DNA of 64,000 nt from Mesocentrotus franciscanus (GCA_037976565.1 CP137668.1:38044430-38108429); one strand, 5' to 3'. Counted from the first letter of the stretch, positions 1 to 11,939 are shown. Numbers and translations are program-made. The notes: generated by a model not told the origin, from the sequence alone.

Positions 1-456
1 AATTATTGAAATAACGGTTCTAAAGACCTATTTCAGTAGTGAACTGGACTTCACATCTTATAGCACACATATAGAATCAATACGTATACCAGTAGGACCA
101 TTGTTACATGCAGTTACTTTTTTGATCCACATATGGCATTCATTTACTACATAAAAAAGAGGAGAAAAAAAAACTGCCATGGTTTACCTCTATCTCATCC
201 TTTGAATAACCACTGATTTCTTTCATAGTACCATAGGTTTCAGAGCATTTGCGTTTTTCAAAACTATGGAATATACCACGTAAATATGTTGGAGTTTGTG
301 GAGGGAGAATTCTCTACTCTTTTAAAGGATTTGTTCATAGAAATGGAAACAATGTCTTCAGGACTGTTTTGTCACCCACTCTTGCATTAGAACTCTTATG
401 CTTTTATCAGATATTGATTTCTATCTATTTCTGTATCTTACCTTAAAATCAAACAG

Positions 457-596
457 TATACTTGACTAACTTCGGTGGCAGTGATACCAAGCAGGGAACG
501 AAAGACCAGGTGTTTGCCTGGAGAAAAATTGTGAATTTCTTCCGGAAACATCTTGATGTGAAAGAAATGTATCGCAGTGATTGGATCTCATCCTAG
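457..596 (+). CDS. Terminal exon of a BAAT/acyl-CoA thioesterase-like gene (partial; rest lies left of the window)
   Basis: After an acceptor ending at 456, two bases complete a split codon. The frame then runs through YLTNFGGSDTKQG and FAWRKIVNFFRKHL to a TAG at 594-596. This matches the family C-terminus, where a GG[ED]-type segment is followed by an amphipathic helix ending in HKHL in mammalian ACOT proteins. The same exon occurs on the minus strand at 50829-50967, where the preceding exon ends with one base of the split codon, so phases agree. Here the reading frame is intact through KHLDV to the stop, whereas the minus-strand copy has a one-base deletion. By homology exon 7 should lie about 100 bp left of base 1. 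It could be the 3' end of a third gene copy or, if the contig is flipped, of copy 1. Confidence 0.8.
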
Positions 597-2077
597 ACAA
601 TCCTCTTCTCATTCTGTGTGTAAGATGGATAGTCTGGTTTGTGGAGGGATAGAGTTTTTATTTACTCATTAGCTGCCATGCAAGCAGGGCTTGTACCATT
701 TAATACATGTGTAGCATGGTGAAATGCACTGGGATTAAAGACCAGTGTGAACATACTGAGTAGTGCTTGAACTAGAAATAGCCGATTTGAAGGAAGTATG
801 AGTCCTAGGGGATAGTTGATTGATAAATAAGTGGTTTTGAGATAGGCTATGTAGTTAGAGGAAAAGGGAAAAAGAGTAGAGTGATAGGTCGAGTGGGGTT
901 AAGAATGATAAAAATACCCTGGACAACGGATTTGTTTTCAATAGAATTTTGTTGTGTATTTGTTAAAATGGTGAATAATAGTAGGATCGTTGTATTGGTA
1001 GTTAAGTGATACTCTAGAGTCTGAGCTGTCACTGGTATCTCGAGAATATTCCAACGAGTGAATCCAGCATACCCACGCTGAATGGTATAAAGACTGCCCC
1101 TCCATCTGACCAATCAGAAAGTGAAAATAGTTAAAGAGATCTTTAGGGTTTTGGGCTAGAAAGATTTGACCAATGAAAGAAGTTTTTGCCCTGTCCTTTA
1201 AGAAGTCTAAAGTGGTTGTGGATCAGGTGACCAAAAAGAAAATTGAATGGAAAAAGAAAGGAAGTTAATAAGGAATTTGTTGGACTCGAGGTGCAGGCTA
1301 GACAGCTGGACTGTTTGCTAATTTAGTATAAAAAGACCCAATCCTCCCTGCCCTGTAGTACTTGCATCCCTGGAACCCCAGCATTTGCCACCCCCTCTCC
1401 CTCTTCCCTAATTGTATTCCTGTCACCATGTACATTTGGAGAGCCCCCAACTTTAGTTAATAGAAGCTTCATCCTTTTTTTTTCATAGGTGTAATTTAGT
1501 ATCAGACATAAAATTAATGAATACAAATGAATTATATCAATAATAAATCTGGTTTTGTGTAGCCCGCAATACAAATTGTTTTTTATTATTACAAATGTGA
1601 ACGAAACAGTAAGAGCATTGGATATAATTGTGTGCAGTTGTTCATGCATTTCATGCATATTGAGTGGAAGCAGCATCTAAATTTAACAACTGTTGGTCTG
1701 TATTGACTTTCAAAGTGTACTACTTTATAACAAGTCTATTTTGGAATGTACCAAGTCAAATTAGTATATTTATGCATTGCAATAATGCAAATTTGCATTT
1801 CCTGCAGCTTTAGTCCGAAGAGACATAGATGACAAATCAATTTTGCAGATTTTGAGAAGCTGTTAATTTGAAATGATTCTGATAAGAAGTAATCTATTTC
1901 TATTTGTCAAGCAGCTTTTAGACTGTAGTAACAATAATGATGTGTATTTGATAATCTATTCAAATGTATTCTAAGCCCAGCTGAATTAAAACTCATTTTG
2001 TTGTTGTTATTTCCTGAGGTTTAAATGTTTGTGACATTATAATCAATTTTTGTCATCGCCATGGTGATTACACAATT
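597..2077. other. Noncoding 3' flank of the terminal exon
   Basis: AT-rich sequence shared in inverted orientation with the 49.5-50.8 kb region. Stop codons are frequent in all frames and no splice-bounded open segment was seen. The 3' UTR of the terminal exon should lie here, but no poly(A) site could be assigned with confidence. Confidence 0.5.
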
Positions 2078-2767
2078 TCTAATTGCTCTCACTACCTCAA
2101 TACTTCATGTGATTCTAATGAAATTTAGGAGTTATGATGTTTACACATGCATGGCATTTTTGTTTGTTTCATTATCACTTTAACTTATTCCATTCTTTAT
2201 TGTATCTCCTGTCATATTAATTGCTCTCACTACCTCAATACTTCATGTGATTCTAATGAAATTTAGGAGTTATGATGTTTACACATGCATGGCATTTTTG
2301 TTTGTTTCATTATCACTTTAACTTATTCCATTCTTTATTGTATCTCCTGTCATATTAATGGCTCTCACTACCTCAATACTTCATGTGATTCTAATGAAAT
2401 TTAGGAGTTATGATGTTTACACATGCATGGCATTTTTGTTTGTTTCATTATCACTTTAACTTATTCCATTCTTTATTGTATCTCCTGTCATATTAATGGC
2501 TCTCACTACCTCAATACTTCATGTGATTCTAATGAAATTTAGGAGTTATGATGTTTACACATGCATGGCATTTTTGTTTGTTTCATTATCACTTTAACTT
2601 ATTCCATTCTTTATTGTATCTCCTGTCATATTAATGGCTCTCACTACCTCAATACTTCATGTGATTCTAATGAAATTTAGGAGTTATGATGTTTACACAT
2701 GCATGGCATTTTTGTTTGTTTCATTATCACTTTAACTTATTCCATCCTTTATTGTATCTCCTGTCAG
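2078..2767. repeat. 138-bp minisatellite, five tandem copies
   Basis: The motif GCTCTCACTACCTCAATACT recurs at 2085, 2223, 2361, 2499 and 2637, a period of exactly 138 bp. The units are nearly identical; differences include ATTGCTC versus ATGGCTC at unit starts and one T/C change in the last copy. The inverted partner region near 48750-48890 has a single, more diverged copy. The array therefore expanded after the two arms separated, or contracted in the other arm. Confidence 0.95.
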
Positions 2768-4064
2768 TATTGTTCAGTTGGTGAATTGTCATTTGGTCTA
2801 CAACCAGTTGTCTAAAACCCATTTTGTCTACTATCTATGAGGTCTAATAATCATTTGATGATTATTATTATTTATTATTGAAATGTGGAACATCAAAGTT
2901 TTCACTGGTTATATGTCTAATATATGCAAGAAAATGAATAAATAAATAATTTAGAAAATAGAATAAAAATTCATAAAAACATATAAAGGAAATATTAAAG
3001 TTTTACTCGTGACATAGAAGACATTTAGTTGCTTGGTTCCATACTTTTGGTATGTTTTTTTTTTTAGGGGGGAAATATTTAAATAATGTATTAAAACATA
3101 TTTGATACATAAAATTATATGGCTACTTTCATTTATTGTAGTAATGAGTCCTTGTAAATATTATAAACAAATGTTCTTACTATATTTTGCAAACTGTACA
3201 ATTGAAACCAATAGGGTTAAGGTTGCTTGAACAAATTTATTGAAGTGAATTTCAAGGTTTTGAGTGATAATTATCCAGCCCTCTAAAACCGCAAAATTCA
3301 TAATTGTCATGCTTTACATCATAAAAGAATGTTTAAAAATTGTGTATATGCTCGGTTATCCCACATTGGATTTAAAAAAAATGCATTGATAAACTGGGCT
3401 TGCATTGAAAAGTGATCATCACCACATGACAAATGGCATAAAGTTACATTGTTGTGACTAAAGACGAATTTATGTATTACCACACCTAATGTTATTTTGT
3501 GATTCTTCTGCCTTTCACAATCTATTGATAAACTTCTCTTTCCTTTTTAGTGAGGATCGGTTTTTATGAGTGCTCTGTGAAATACATTAACCTTCTAAGT
3601 GTAGGGGTTACTTTCGTCAGGGAGATGGGAAGGGAATGCTCTCTGTATTACAACAAAAAAAAGCAAATATATATTGAAAAAAAGAATGGGCGAAGAGATA
3701 AAGAGAGAATTTACAACCAGACATCGAAGTTTAGACACCGAGACAATTTTAAGCAGGGAGAGGGAGAGAGAGAGAGAGGGGGGAGAAGGTAGAAGCAAAT
3801 GAAGAAAGGAAGAAATGTACAAAGGAAGCCTGAAAGAAATGGAGGAAGAAAGACGTAAGAGAGAAAGAATATGTTGTCGGTACAATCTGATCCCCACTTG
3901 CTTGTGCCCAACTTATATTTAAATAGCGCCCTCTTTACATTTTGCGTTCAGATAAACATAATTTTCGCCAATGTCTCTACCTAGCTTGCAAAACACATTC
4001 AAATTTGTTTAATGTGATTGTTTTGTACCTATTAAATTGTTAAAAATTAACTTTAATTTGACAG

Positions 4065-4140
4065 GAAGAGGGTTTGAAATTCTGAGTATGAACAACAGGA
4101 GAAGATTGAAAGCTGAGATGATGAACTTGAAAAATCAAAG
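4065..4140 (+). CDS. Orphan coding exon, unknown gene (exon A)
   Basis: Flanked by an acceptor (TTTAATTTGACAG) and a donor (AAAG|GTAACA). Only one frame is open; it enters with two bases and leaves with two, encoding 24 complete codons including SMNNRRRLKAEMMNLKNQ, a basic, helix-prone segment. The outgoing phase fits exon B at 8531-8628, where the split codon becomes AGC (Ser). I do not recognise the family. No start, stop or further exons of this gene were found with confidence. Confidence 0.45.
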
Positions 4141-4141
4141 G

Positions 4142-5229
4142 TAACAACTTTTTTTTTAGAGAGAGAGAGAGATGTATCATAATTATGATTGCGTGGAGTA
4201 ATATCAGTATCCGCCATATCTATCTGGGATGGGGTAGAGAAAAAAAGTGATTTATTCATTGCGCTATCGTAAAAAAAACTTTGATTAATTAATTTTATAA
4301 TCTTAGCGCCCCGTCGATTGATCATACCTCTTTCATGTAAATATTGAACGAAATTATATAGAGTGGGTAATAAACTGTACCCAAGATTCTCAAGATAGAC
4401 GGAATTATTATGGATGCTTAGCGGCGCCAAGTTGTGGGTAAAGGTACTAGGACCGTCCATTCCGGATGACTTATATAGTATATAGTGGGAACCATTGGGA
4501 CAGACTTATGATAAATTATGATGTAGCCTTCTCAGCGGTTAGCTAGGTGACCCTTTTCAATTTTCATAAACTTCAAATTAAATGACATTGAAATGTTAAC
4601 AAATAGATCGAATGACACATAATGAACCACTAAAGGCTTTCAGCATAATATAAGAAATTACTGGGGTACTTCGTTCGTCTTCTGATGCCCGTGATCACGT
4701 TATCAATGATCATGTGTATGCATGCATAATGGTGGCGCTAGTTTTCCAATAATCCGCAAGCTAGGAGTGGATTCAGAATTGTCAGAGTGAAGGGGAAAGG
4801 TTACACCGGGTGGAGCGTGAGTCCCCCTCCCCCCGGTAATCCCATCCCATGTGTCCTCTTTGCCTTCCTTTCCCTTTTCCTCTTTCTCAATGAAGGGGTT
4901 CTCAGCGGAGAGGAGGGGGTGAGCATTTTGTAAACCCCATTTTCCTTAACATAGTGCAACCTCTAATCTCAGTTTATTTTGGAACGCCGCGCACGACTGC
5001 ATTTAAAGAAATTCTAATTAATGTGCACTTTTTTTAATGAGGATCTAAAATATTGCAACCGATGTCATGCATTACGAATTTCTACTCTCCCTTTTCCTAT
5101 TCTCTATCTCTCTCTCTTGCTCTTTCTTTCTCATTATTTCTCAAGCTGTGTTAATATTTTCCCTCTTAAAGCCGCTGTTAGTATTATAGTTGTAAATGTT
5201 ACAATATTATCATCGTCAATTTCAACAGG
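4142..5229. other. Noncoding sequence, no feature recognised
   Basis: Contains short purine runs and a C-rich/purine-rich patch at 4820-4920. A minus-strand open frame spans 4053-4460 but lacks any recognisable domain or splice context. Nothing supports a gene. Confidence 0.4.
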
Positions 5230-6454
5230 CAGTGGCATATTTAGGGGAGGCAGAGGGGGTGCAAAAAAAGGAGAGGGGCGCAAAATATGAAAATAAAAGA
5301 AAGAGAAAGAGAATGAAAGGAAGACAAAGAAAGATGACCAGTAATAGTTTAAGCGCCCATAATGATGAGGTTAAAGTTCATTAGAAAAAGGCTTTTTTGA
5401 GGAAATAAAATGAAAAGAAAAAAACAACATAAATATCGGGCGCTTCGCTCCCTCGCATAATTACTTAAGCCTTAAGGGTCTTGTAATTTTGTGTCCCAAT
5501 ATAGGAAATGATTCCATTCAATTGGTTCGAAATGTCTTATTCTTGTTACTTTGTTCACTACCATATTAATTATTAATCCTAATATTCTTATGTATATAAA
5601 ATTGTAATTGCAAAGAAAAATTTAAAAGAAATCTAAAATTCCTATATTTCCCCTGAGAGTCCAATAAGTTTGCATCACATATTTTGAGGAAGAGGTGAAT
5701 GAAAGACAGCTTACCAACGTTCAAAATTACAAACTATACTCTCCGATTGTAGGGAAGGTTTAAACTTCCAATATTCGGGCAACTTTCATCTTATGTAGTG
5801 TATTTTGATGATGAATTAGCCTAATGAATGTGTCAATTTTGTCTCACTCGCTTCGCTCACTCGCGAAATTTATACACAGGATGGTTGATATTTATCCAAG
5901 AGGCCTCAACCCTAAATGACAATATGCCCCTATGCGGCTACGCCTATGATTGTAGTGCTCCCTTGTGAATTTTCCTTTGGGTAAAAGTTTTGAGAGGGTT
6001 AAAAATACAACAACAACAAAAAGAAGGAAAGAAAAATCTACCACTCGTTCGCTTTACATTTATTATATAAAATTGTATATAATTTTATATAAATATATAT
6101 ATACAGTTAACAACTAAATTATTCATACCCATACCAAGTTTTGTCATTTTTTAAGTATGTGAAAAATTTGATTTGTCCTGATTTATGTTTCTTGAGAATG
6201 CGACATATTAATTTTACCTCTAAAAGGATTCAACATGCACCGGCCCTAATTCAACCAGTCGGCCTTTCATTCTTGAGTTACGAAAAAGGCACACAAGCAT
6301 CAATTTTACAAGGGGTATATTAAGAATAATTTAGTTAACTGTATATATTATATGGTACATGTGTGTTACTTATATTATCGTAAACAAAGTATATATATTG
6401 CGGATGCAATTTCATTATTTGCCCCTGGTGAAATAATACCTCGAGGCGCCACTG
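5230..6454. mobile_element. Possible decayed hAT-like non-autonomous element
   Basis: The left end reads CAGTGGCATATTTAGGGG and the right end GAGGCGCCACTG, so both termini carry CAGTGGC in inverted orientation. This is a common end sequence of short hAT-like elements in invertebrate genomes. The interior is purine-rich and has GCTTCGCTC-type tracts near 5441 and 5850. No matching 8-bp target duplication was found, so the boundaries are uncertain. Confidence 0.35.
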
Positions 6455-6985
6455 CCAGTCTGCCAGTAGTCATCCACACTGGTATCGGAATAGGGCATAG
6501 ACGAAGTAGGCTACCTTAGCCTGTGCTCCCCATCTCATAAATTTAGCATGGACGTCATTTAATATGATAAATACGTCACATGAAAACTTCCCATTACATG
6601 AAGTAAACTGTTACCCACCAGTCAATACGACAGCTCGGTAATCAAAGTTGATGTTAATTCAGTTGCTGCTTTCATAATTTGCTTTACAAGATAATTTTGT
6701 ATTTAAGAAAATATTTATATACACATTTTATGTTATTTTATGAAAGATTTTTGTTATAAAAGGCATTTTTTATCACAATAATAGGTAAATTTTCAGTGGG
6801 AGTAACATCTAAAATGGGAATACGTGTATAGTACTTTCGTAGAAAATTAGCGATCGGTGCTAGACATCTCACCCTTAAAACTTCGCGCTTACCATTTCGT
6901 CCCAGTTACATTGTATCGCGAAACTCTCACACGACTTGCCTAGGTCAGCCATTGATAATGTGATAGACTCACGTCACTGTTCAAG
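6455..6985. other. Noncoding sequence, no feature recognised
   Basis: AT-rich, no open frames with splice context and no repeat partner seen inside the window. Confidence 0.4.
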
Positions 6986-7138
6986 CCATGCATCAGTGGC
7001 GGATCCAGGGGGCGGGGGCCTGGGCCCCTCCCCTAGCCCCCAAACATCGGCCAGCACGATTTTCAAATTTTCGCACGAAGTGGGCCCCTTTTTAGGCCCC
7101 CTCCCTTGCCGCCGGCTGGATCCGCCCCTGCCATGCAT
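6986..7138. mobile_element. 137-bp MITE with 8-bp target duplication (hAT-like)
   Basis: The element occupies 6994-7130. It starts CAGTGGCGGATCCAG and ends CTGGATCCGCCCCTG, giving about 15-bp terminal inverted repeats. It is directly flanked by CCATGCAT at 6986-6993 and at 7131-7138. The 8-bp duplication and CAGNGGCGG ends are typical of hAT-superfamily MITEs. It is GC-rich relative to its surroundings and has no coding capacity. Confidence 0.85.
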
Positions 7139-8530
7139 ATATGGTTCAAAGCAGAGAGGGCGTTAACTCTGTGTTTGAAGTATATGAAAAAAATATGATA
7201 ACGCTCTTTTGGCTCCAAACAAAATTGAAAATCCTTTAGAAATAGTTTAATGGTGAGACAATTAAAAAGATAATGGCCCGGGAGCAGAAGAGAGAGAGAG
7301 AGAGAATATGATTGAGCACTTCTCTCGATCCAGAGAACGCTCACCAAAACTCTCCTTTATTTCGTAAAGTTTAGCAGGGCAGAACCTGGAGTCATCAGGA
7401 GATCAAACAATTCATTATCGTTATTCCTTTTTTGTTGTTGATTATGTACAGGCCACTCTGAGGTTGATTCCTTCTGTATTATATTACTATTTTTGAAGTA
7501 GATGGTCTGCTTTTAAATACTGACTGACATTAGCATTGGCTAGTATTACTTTTCGAAATGTTCATGAATAGTACGTTGTTGTACATGTATATGATGCTAT
7601 AGCATATTACTTTTGTATTTCGGGATTTTTTTTATTATTTGTGATGTAATTATTTCATTACTTTGTAAAACGAAAACCCACAGCGCTTGAGCTGCATATG
7701 GTCTTCTAGTACTGCTCAATAAACCAGTTCAATAAAGTTCAGCTCACTGGTTCAATCAATTCAAGAACTTCTGCAGGTGCTATATATGACTGAGGAAGTA
7801 CACTCTATATTAGTGGCTCTCGCTAGGAGTGGGGTGGGAGATGCATCATTCGTTGATTTTTTAAAAAATAAATTACCCATATTTTGGCAACGATAATCAG
7901 ATCTCTAGCGTCTAAATTGTTGCCCGAATCATATTTTGATGAATATATAAAGCACTTTCACTAAAATAAAGTGTGTCGAAATTGTAGCTCATTTGTTCTC
8001 CTGCGAATCGTAGAAACAGGCCAGAAGGTTTAATATTCGGGCAAGAGGTTTCAGCGCCCCCTCCCTCCCCACTCGTCCAGTAAAAATAGAAGAAGAAAAA
8101 AAAGATGCCCGTATAGGTCACTAAATTCTACACATAGAGATATATACTTATATATCTCTATGATTCTACATTATATTGGGATCAAATATATTATACGTAG
8201 TATACGGATCTATGACTAGTCTACTGGCCTATCCTGTCTGAGGCAAAAAAGTAGTTGCGAGTTTTTGTCGGGGCGAACTTCAGAGGTCGCCGCATATATT
8301 GTATACATAATTCACTAAATACAAGAGGCTGATGCAAACATATGAACGGTATGCCTGCTGCTTTGACAAGATGGAAAGGAAAAGAAAGGCACCATGACGC
8401 TTACTTTACTTGATGTTGGAAACATATTTGTGTAGTTGACGTATTTTTCACTGATCTAAGGTAAGAAATAAATAAGAAAACCATTTAATTTCATCCTCAT
8501 TCAGTCTCCCTTGTGCCATTTCGTGAGCAG
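7139..8530. other. Noncoding sequence with a short foldback-like patch
   Basis: At 7148-7215 a short segment carries GAGGGCGTTAACTCTGTG and, downstream, GCTCTTTTGGCTCC. It resembles the hairpin at 21838-21897. A GA microsatellite lies at 7291-7305. The rest is AT-rich without recognisable genes. Confidence 0.4.
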
Positions 8531-8628
8531 CGATGTTGGTGTGATGCCCGCATCATTGGATGCCGCGGAGAAGCGATCAGTGCAATGCAAGCTGCAGCTG
8601 CTAGCTGGCGCTGCGCGGCTGGAGCGAG
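8531..8628 (+). CDS. Orphan coding exon, unknown gene (exon B)
   Basis: A GC-rich island in AT-rich DNA, bounded by an acceptor (GTGAGCAG) and a donor (GCGAG|GTAAAG). The open frame takes one base to finish the previous codon, then 32 codons, then one base. It includes SVQCKLQLLAGAARLERG, a helix-forming segment loosely like HR1 or coiled-coil Rho-effector helices; that resemblance is only suggestive. It follows exon A in compatible phase. The next exon must start with two bases. A weak candidate is 14930-14992. It cannot be spliced in frame to the kinase exon at 28469, where a stop follows within 20 codons. Confidence 0.5.
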
Positions 8629-8931
8629 GTAAAGTGTGATTATGATCCATCCATTTTATTGTTGAGTGGACGAGTGGACGAGTGGTTTCCTATTCCATAA
8701 GATTGTCAAATTTTGTTGTCATTCTGTACCAGGACTGGAGCGTGAAAATGGAATAAAAGGAAAAGGTATTTGGGTTCAGTGACGTGACAAGGGTGAATTG
8801 CATGCATGATGATGAAGAAGCTGAGTCTCTGAGTCTGAGAGTGAGATGTGATAATATGTTATCCACTGACCTACTGTAGTACTGTTGTTGGTGCCATGCA
8901 TGATGTTTTGATCCCATTTATGCTTGTTTAA

Positions 8932-9705
8932 AGGGCAAGTCCACTCCAAAAATAACTTACTTTTAATAAAAGCAGAAAATCAGACAAACCAATCAAAAAA
9001 AGTTTGAGCAAAATCCGATAACTAATAAGAAAGTTATGAATTTTTGAAAAAGTATGTAAAACTATGGAACAATGAGAATCACAGCACAAATTGCCAATAT
9101 GGTTATCAGTTTGTGACGTCATGTCCTCACAACTTATCAATTGCTTTATATAGTTTAATCCTATTAATTTCCCTTTTTATCCCCCAAAACTTGATTTCCC
9201 CATGCCTTTGCCCAGGTTATATGATTTGTATTATATTGCGTGCATGACATTTCCCAAAATTTTTATGAATTTTGAAGAATTGATACTATTTTCTGAATAT
9301 TGTATTCCATAATTATTGATTTTTATATAAATAGTTTATCAAAATTCAATTTTTCCATGATTTAACTGGACAAAAATTACCCTTTATTTGTGCATCCACA
9401 CAAAAACATATTACTAACAATGAATCTAACTTGGATGCTAGTGTGAAGAAATAAGATTCTTAGGGTGAAAATAGGAAATTTATATTATCAATATAAAGAA
9501 AATAATTAGTGGATAGTGAGGACCATACGTCACAGACTCATGAGTGAGTTGCCAATTTGTGTAGTGATTTTCAAAGTTTTTCATGTCATTAAAAATTCAT
9601 AACTTTCTTATTAGTTATCCGATTTTGCTCAAACTTTTTTTGATTGGTTTGTCTGATTTTTCTGGTTCTATTGAAAGTAAGTTATTTTTGGAGTGGACTT
9701 GGGCT
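8932..9705. mobile_element. Palindromic MITE, copy A, with TTAA/TA-type ends
   Basis: The termini are inverted repeats longer than 100 bp, beginning AGGGCAAGTCCACTCC on the left and ending GGAGTGGACTTGGGCT on the right. The left flank is TTAA (8928-8931); on the right the equivalent is TTTA, probably a mutated TTAA. A second copy sits at 43607-44528. Internally, TGTGACGTCATG and its inverse recur symmetrically. No transposase is encoded. Confidence 0.88.
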
Positions 9706-10030
9706 TTAGCTATAATGTATGATGCTGAATCCAAATAGGTTTTGATCTCTTTGTCGAGCTACATGAAACAATTTGTGAATATTCACACCCCTACATGTAC
9801 ACCATTTTTAAAAGAGTATGAATTACATTTACTGGTACGATATCAATGGCAATGCGATTCAATACCAATCATGCAGGTTTTCTGACCTTAAAAGCCCTCT
9901 TAGACTTAGGTGTAGAAAGAAATAATTTCATTAGCTTACCACACGTTATTCATTCTCCACAGCCGCTATGCTGATGGAATACTGTACCATCGAAAAGTCA
10001 CTTTTCAAAACTGGGTGAGGCATGCATATT

Positions 10031-10235
10031 CTGATTTCTCAGTTGGTAGAGCAGTGGTCTCGTAATCCGGTGACCAGGGTTCGAAACCAAGTCGATGCGC
10101 TAGTGCCCTTTGGTAAAGCATTAATCCTCATTACCAGGTCCCTCGGAGAGGACCTTAAGCTGTCGGTCCTCTGGTTGCTTACTAAAAAGCATTTATGCTT
10201 TCTTAGCAGTCAGGTAAAATAACCACCACTATTAC
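10031..10235 (+). mobile_element. tRNA-derived SINE
   Basis: The head retains tRNA features: TCTCAGTTGGTAGAGCAGTGG (D-arm/A-box region), CTCGTAA as an anticodon loop with CGT at 10061-10063 (Thr-like), and a perfect B box GGTTCGAAACC at 10078-10088. The acceptor stem is not preserved. A tRNA-unrelated body of about 145 bp follows and includes CCTCGGAGAGGACCTTAAGC. The tail is simple (ACCACTATTACC). It is not a functional tRNA gene. Confidence 0.75.
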
Positions 10236-10897
10236 CACTACTACATGTAAAATGTTAGCATGCACAGCAAGAATTTGTAACTAAATTGTTGAAATATCAT
10301 CAAAGGTGTAGCCATAATATATTGGGACTCTATATGGGTCTTGTCTAGTGCTGTAAGTTCGTGTAACTCACTCTCCATGTAATGTGCAGTTTGGAGGTTT
10401 GGCTACAGCACTGGTCTCGCTAAAGCTGAGCATCTCATTTGGACGATGTCTGCATTCCCTATTGTGAACGATCATGATTTCATGTTTTTTAGCTTAACGC
10501 CTTTTTATATCTGTTGTTTTGTCAAAGATGTAACTCCAATATTCTGAATGAGTCTGTTAAAAGTCTTCTGGGTAAGGTTCCCTCAATTTTTAAAAGTAAA
10601 ATGTCTATATTTACTAGACTGATATTCATTAGTTGATACCAAGACTCTGCGGGAAGCATGATATTCATATGTAATTTTTATATTTCTATATTTTTAATAT
10701 TTTAAAAATCATTTTTAGTTAATTTCTGTCAGAACACCTGTATTGGTTAGGTTACACAACCTAGACAAGAGCAATTATCTTTTTAGTTTAACTTAGCATT
10801 TACTTATGCTAGGACTTTTCAAGGGAAAAATGGAAAGTGGCAATAATGCAGTGGAAATATGATATGTTTTCTTTAAGTAGGCAGTTGATATTATACA
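10236..10897. other. Noncoding sequence, no feature recognised
   Basis: AT-rich; no repeat partner in the window and no splice-bounded open frame seen. Confidence 0.4.
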
Positions 10898-11511
10898 AAT
10901 AATACTAGGGCTGTGCATAACCGTGTAATGAGGTACTCGAGTACACTCCCAGCCTTGCCCGCGAATACTCGATTACTTGGACGCCATGTTTTTTTGAATT
11001 TTTTTGAATTTTTTTGAATTTTTTTGAATTTTTTTGAATTTTTCATTCTTTTTCATTCTTTTTTTTGTTTTTTTGCCAACACCATACTACGAACAGTACG
11101 AAGGTTCGTCTCTGAAAACCCCCGCGATTTTACTTCAAGTTGCTGTTGAAAGCGCCTATTTGTGCTTTTGAATTTTTGACAAATAATTGAAACAATGTTA
11201 TTTTTAAAACTAAAGATGACAGGCAAATATTCCTCCGAGTCCAAACAGAAATCTGGAGATTTGGTCCCAGTTTCTGAGTGGTGAGTTGACAGTGACACCC
11301 TGTGTATGATTGAGCTGGGAAACATTTTTACCCACGGGACCATGCCGGTGCTCTTCTGGCACGGGTGACCGTCGGCGTGGACAGTGCCAGGTGAACGGGG
11401 GAAAAAAAAAAATGGCGGCCGAGTATTCGAGTACGAGAAATCGTACTCGAGTAGCTGTCAACAGTGCGAGTAATCGAGTATTCGACTACTCGTCGCAGCC
11501 TTAAATAATAC
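10898..11511. mobile_element. 598-bp non-autonomous hAT element with 8-bp target duplication
   Basis: The element spans 10906-11503. It starts TAGGGCTGTGC and ends GTCGCAGCCTTA, so its termini are imperfect inverted repeats of the TARGGCTG type. Both sides carry AATAATAC (10898-10905 and 11504-11511). Subterminal GTACTCGAGTA motifs are mirrored. Inside, TTTTTGAATT is repeated about five times (10991-11040). No transposase frame is present. It inserted into the left arm of the hairpin that follows. Confidence 0.85.
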
Positions 11512-11672
11512 ACAGGTGTGAGTGCGTTATGGTCGATGCAGCGCATGAGGGTATTCACTACGGTGCAATAAAATTCACGAGGCGTAGCCGAGTGTATTTT
11601 GTGCCATTGTGAATACCCGAATAGTGCTGCATCGCCATAACGTCATGAACGAAAACCTGTGTATTATTTGTT
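11504..11672. repeat. Hairpin (inverted-repeat) element interrupted by the hAT insertion
   Basis: AATAATACACAGGT at the left is mirrored by ACCTGTGTATTATTTG at the right (about 11655-11671). GCGTTATGG and CGATGCAGC pair with GCTGCATCGCCATAACG. GGGTATTCAC pairs with GTGAATACCC at the centre. Beyond it, TTTTATAAAATGGGT (about 11673) is mirrored by ACCCATTTTATAAAC (about 11918-11932), so the palindromic unit may extend to 11940. Confidence 0.75.
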
Positions 11673-11939
11673 TTATAAAATGGGTCGACAATCTTACTTA
11701 GTAAGTCGATATTAAATACTGTAAACCTGCAACCTTCATAAGAAATAACGTGCGCCTTGTAAACAAACTGTGCAATGCATGGTAAACATTCATTGATTTA
11801 CACGCAGCGTGCATTATGCTTTTTTGCAAGCTTGTCATCACTCGTGCGCGTATGGTTAAAATTAATGCACGCACACGTGATCCGTTTTGACGCTTCTCAT
11901 TGGCTACATTCTTGAACCCATTTTATAAACAGGTGTATG

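Larger units (their letters stand above)
1..3990. repeat. Left arm of ~4 kb inverted duplication (partner 47388-51429)
   Basis: Read in reverse complement, this segment matches about 47388-51429 almost continuously, with scattered substitutions and several indels. It carries the terminal exon of a BAAT/ACOT-like gene (457-596) and its 3' flank. The similarity begins at the window edge, so it probably extends further left. The left arm has five copies of a 138-bp unit where the right arm has one. It lacks a 217-bp insertion present in the right arm. Around 3035-3420 the two arms differ by replacement. Apart from the exon I see no coding sequence here; purine-rich tracts lie at 3640-3860. Confidence 0.9.

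Noticed and set aside
10031..10090. Functional tRNA-Thr gene
   Set aside because: A and B boxes and an anticodon-like loop are present, but there is no paired acceptor stem and a SINE body follows.
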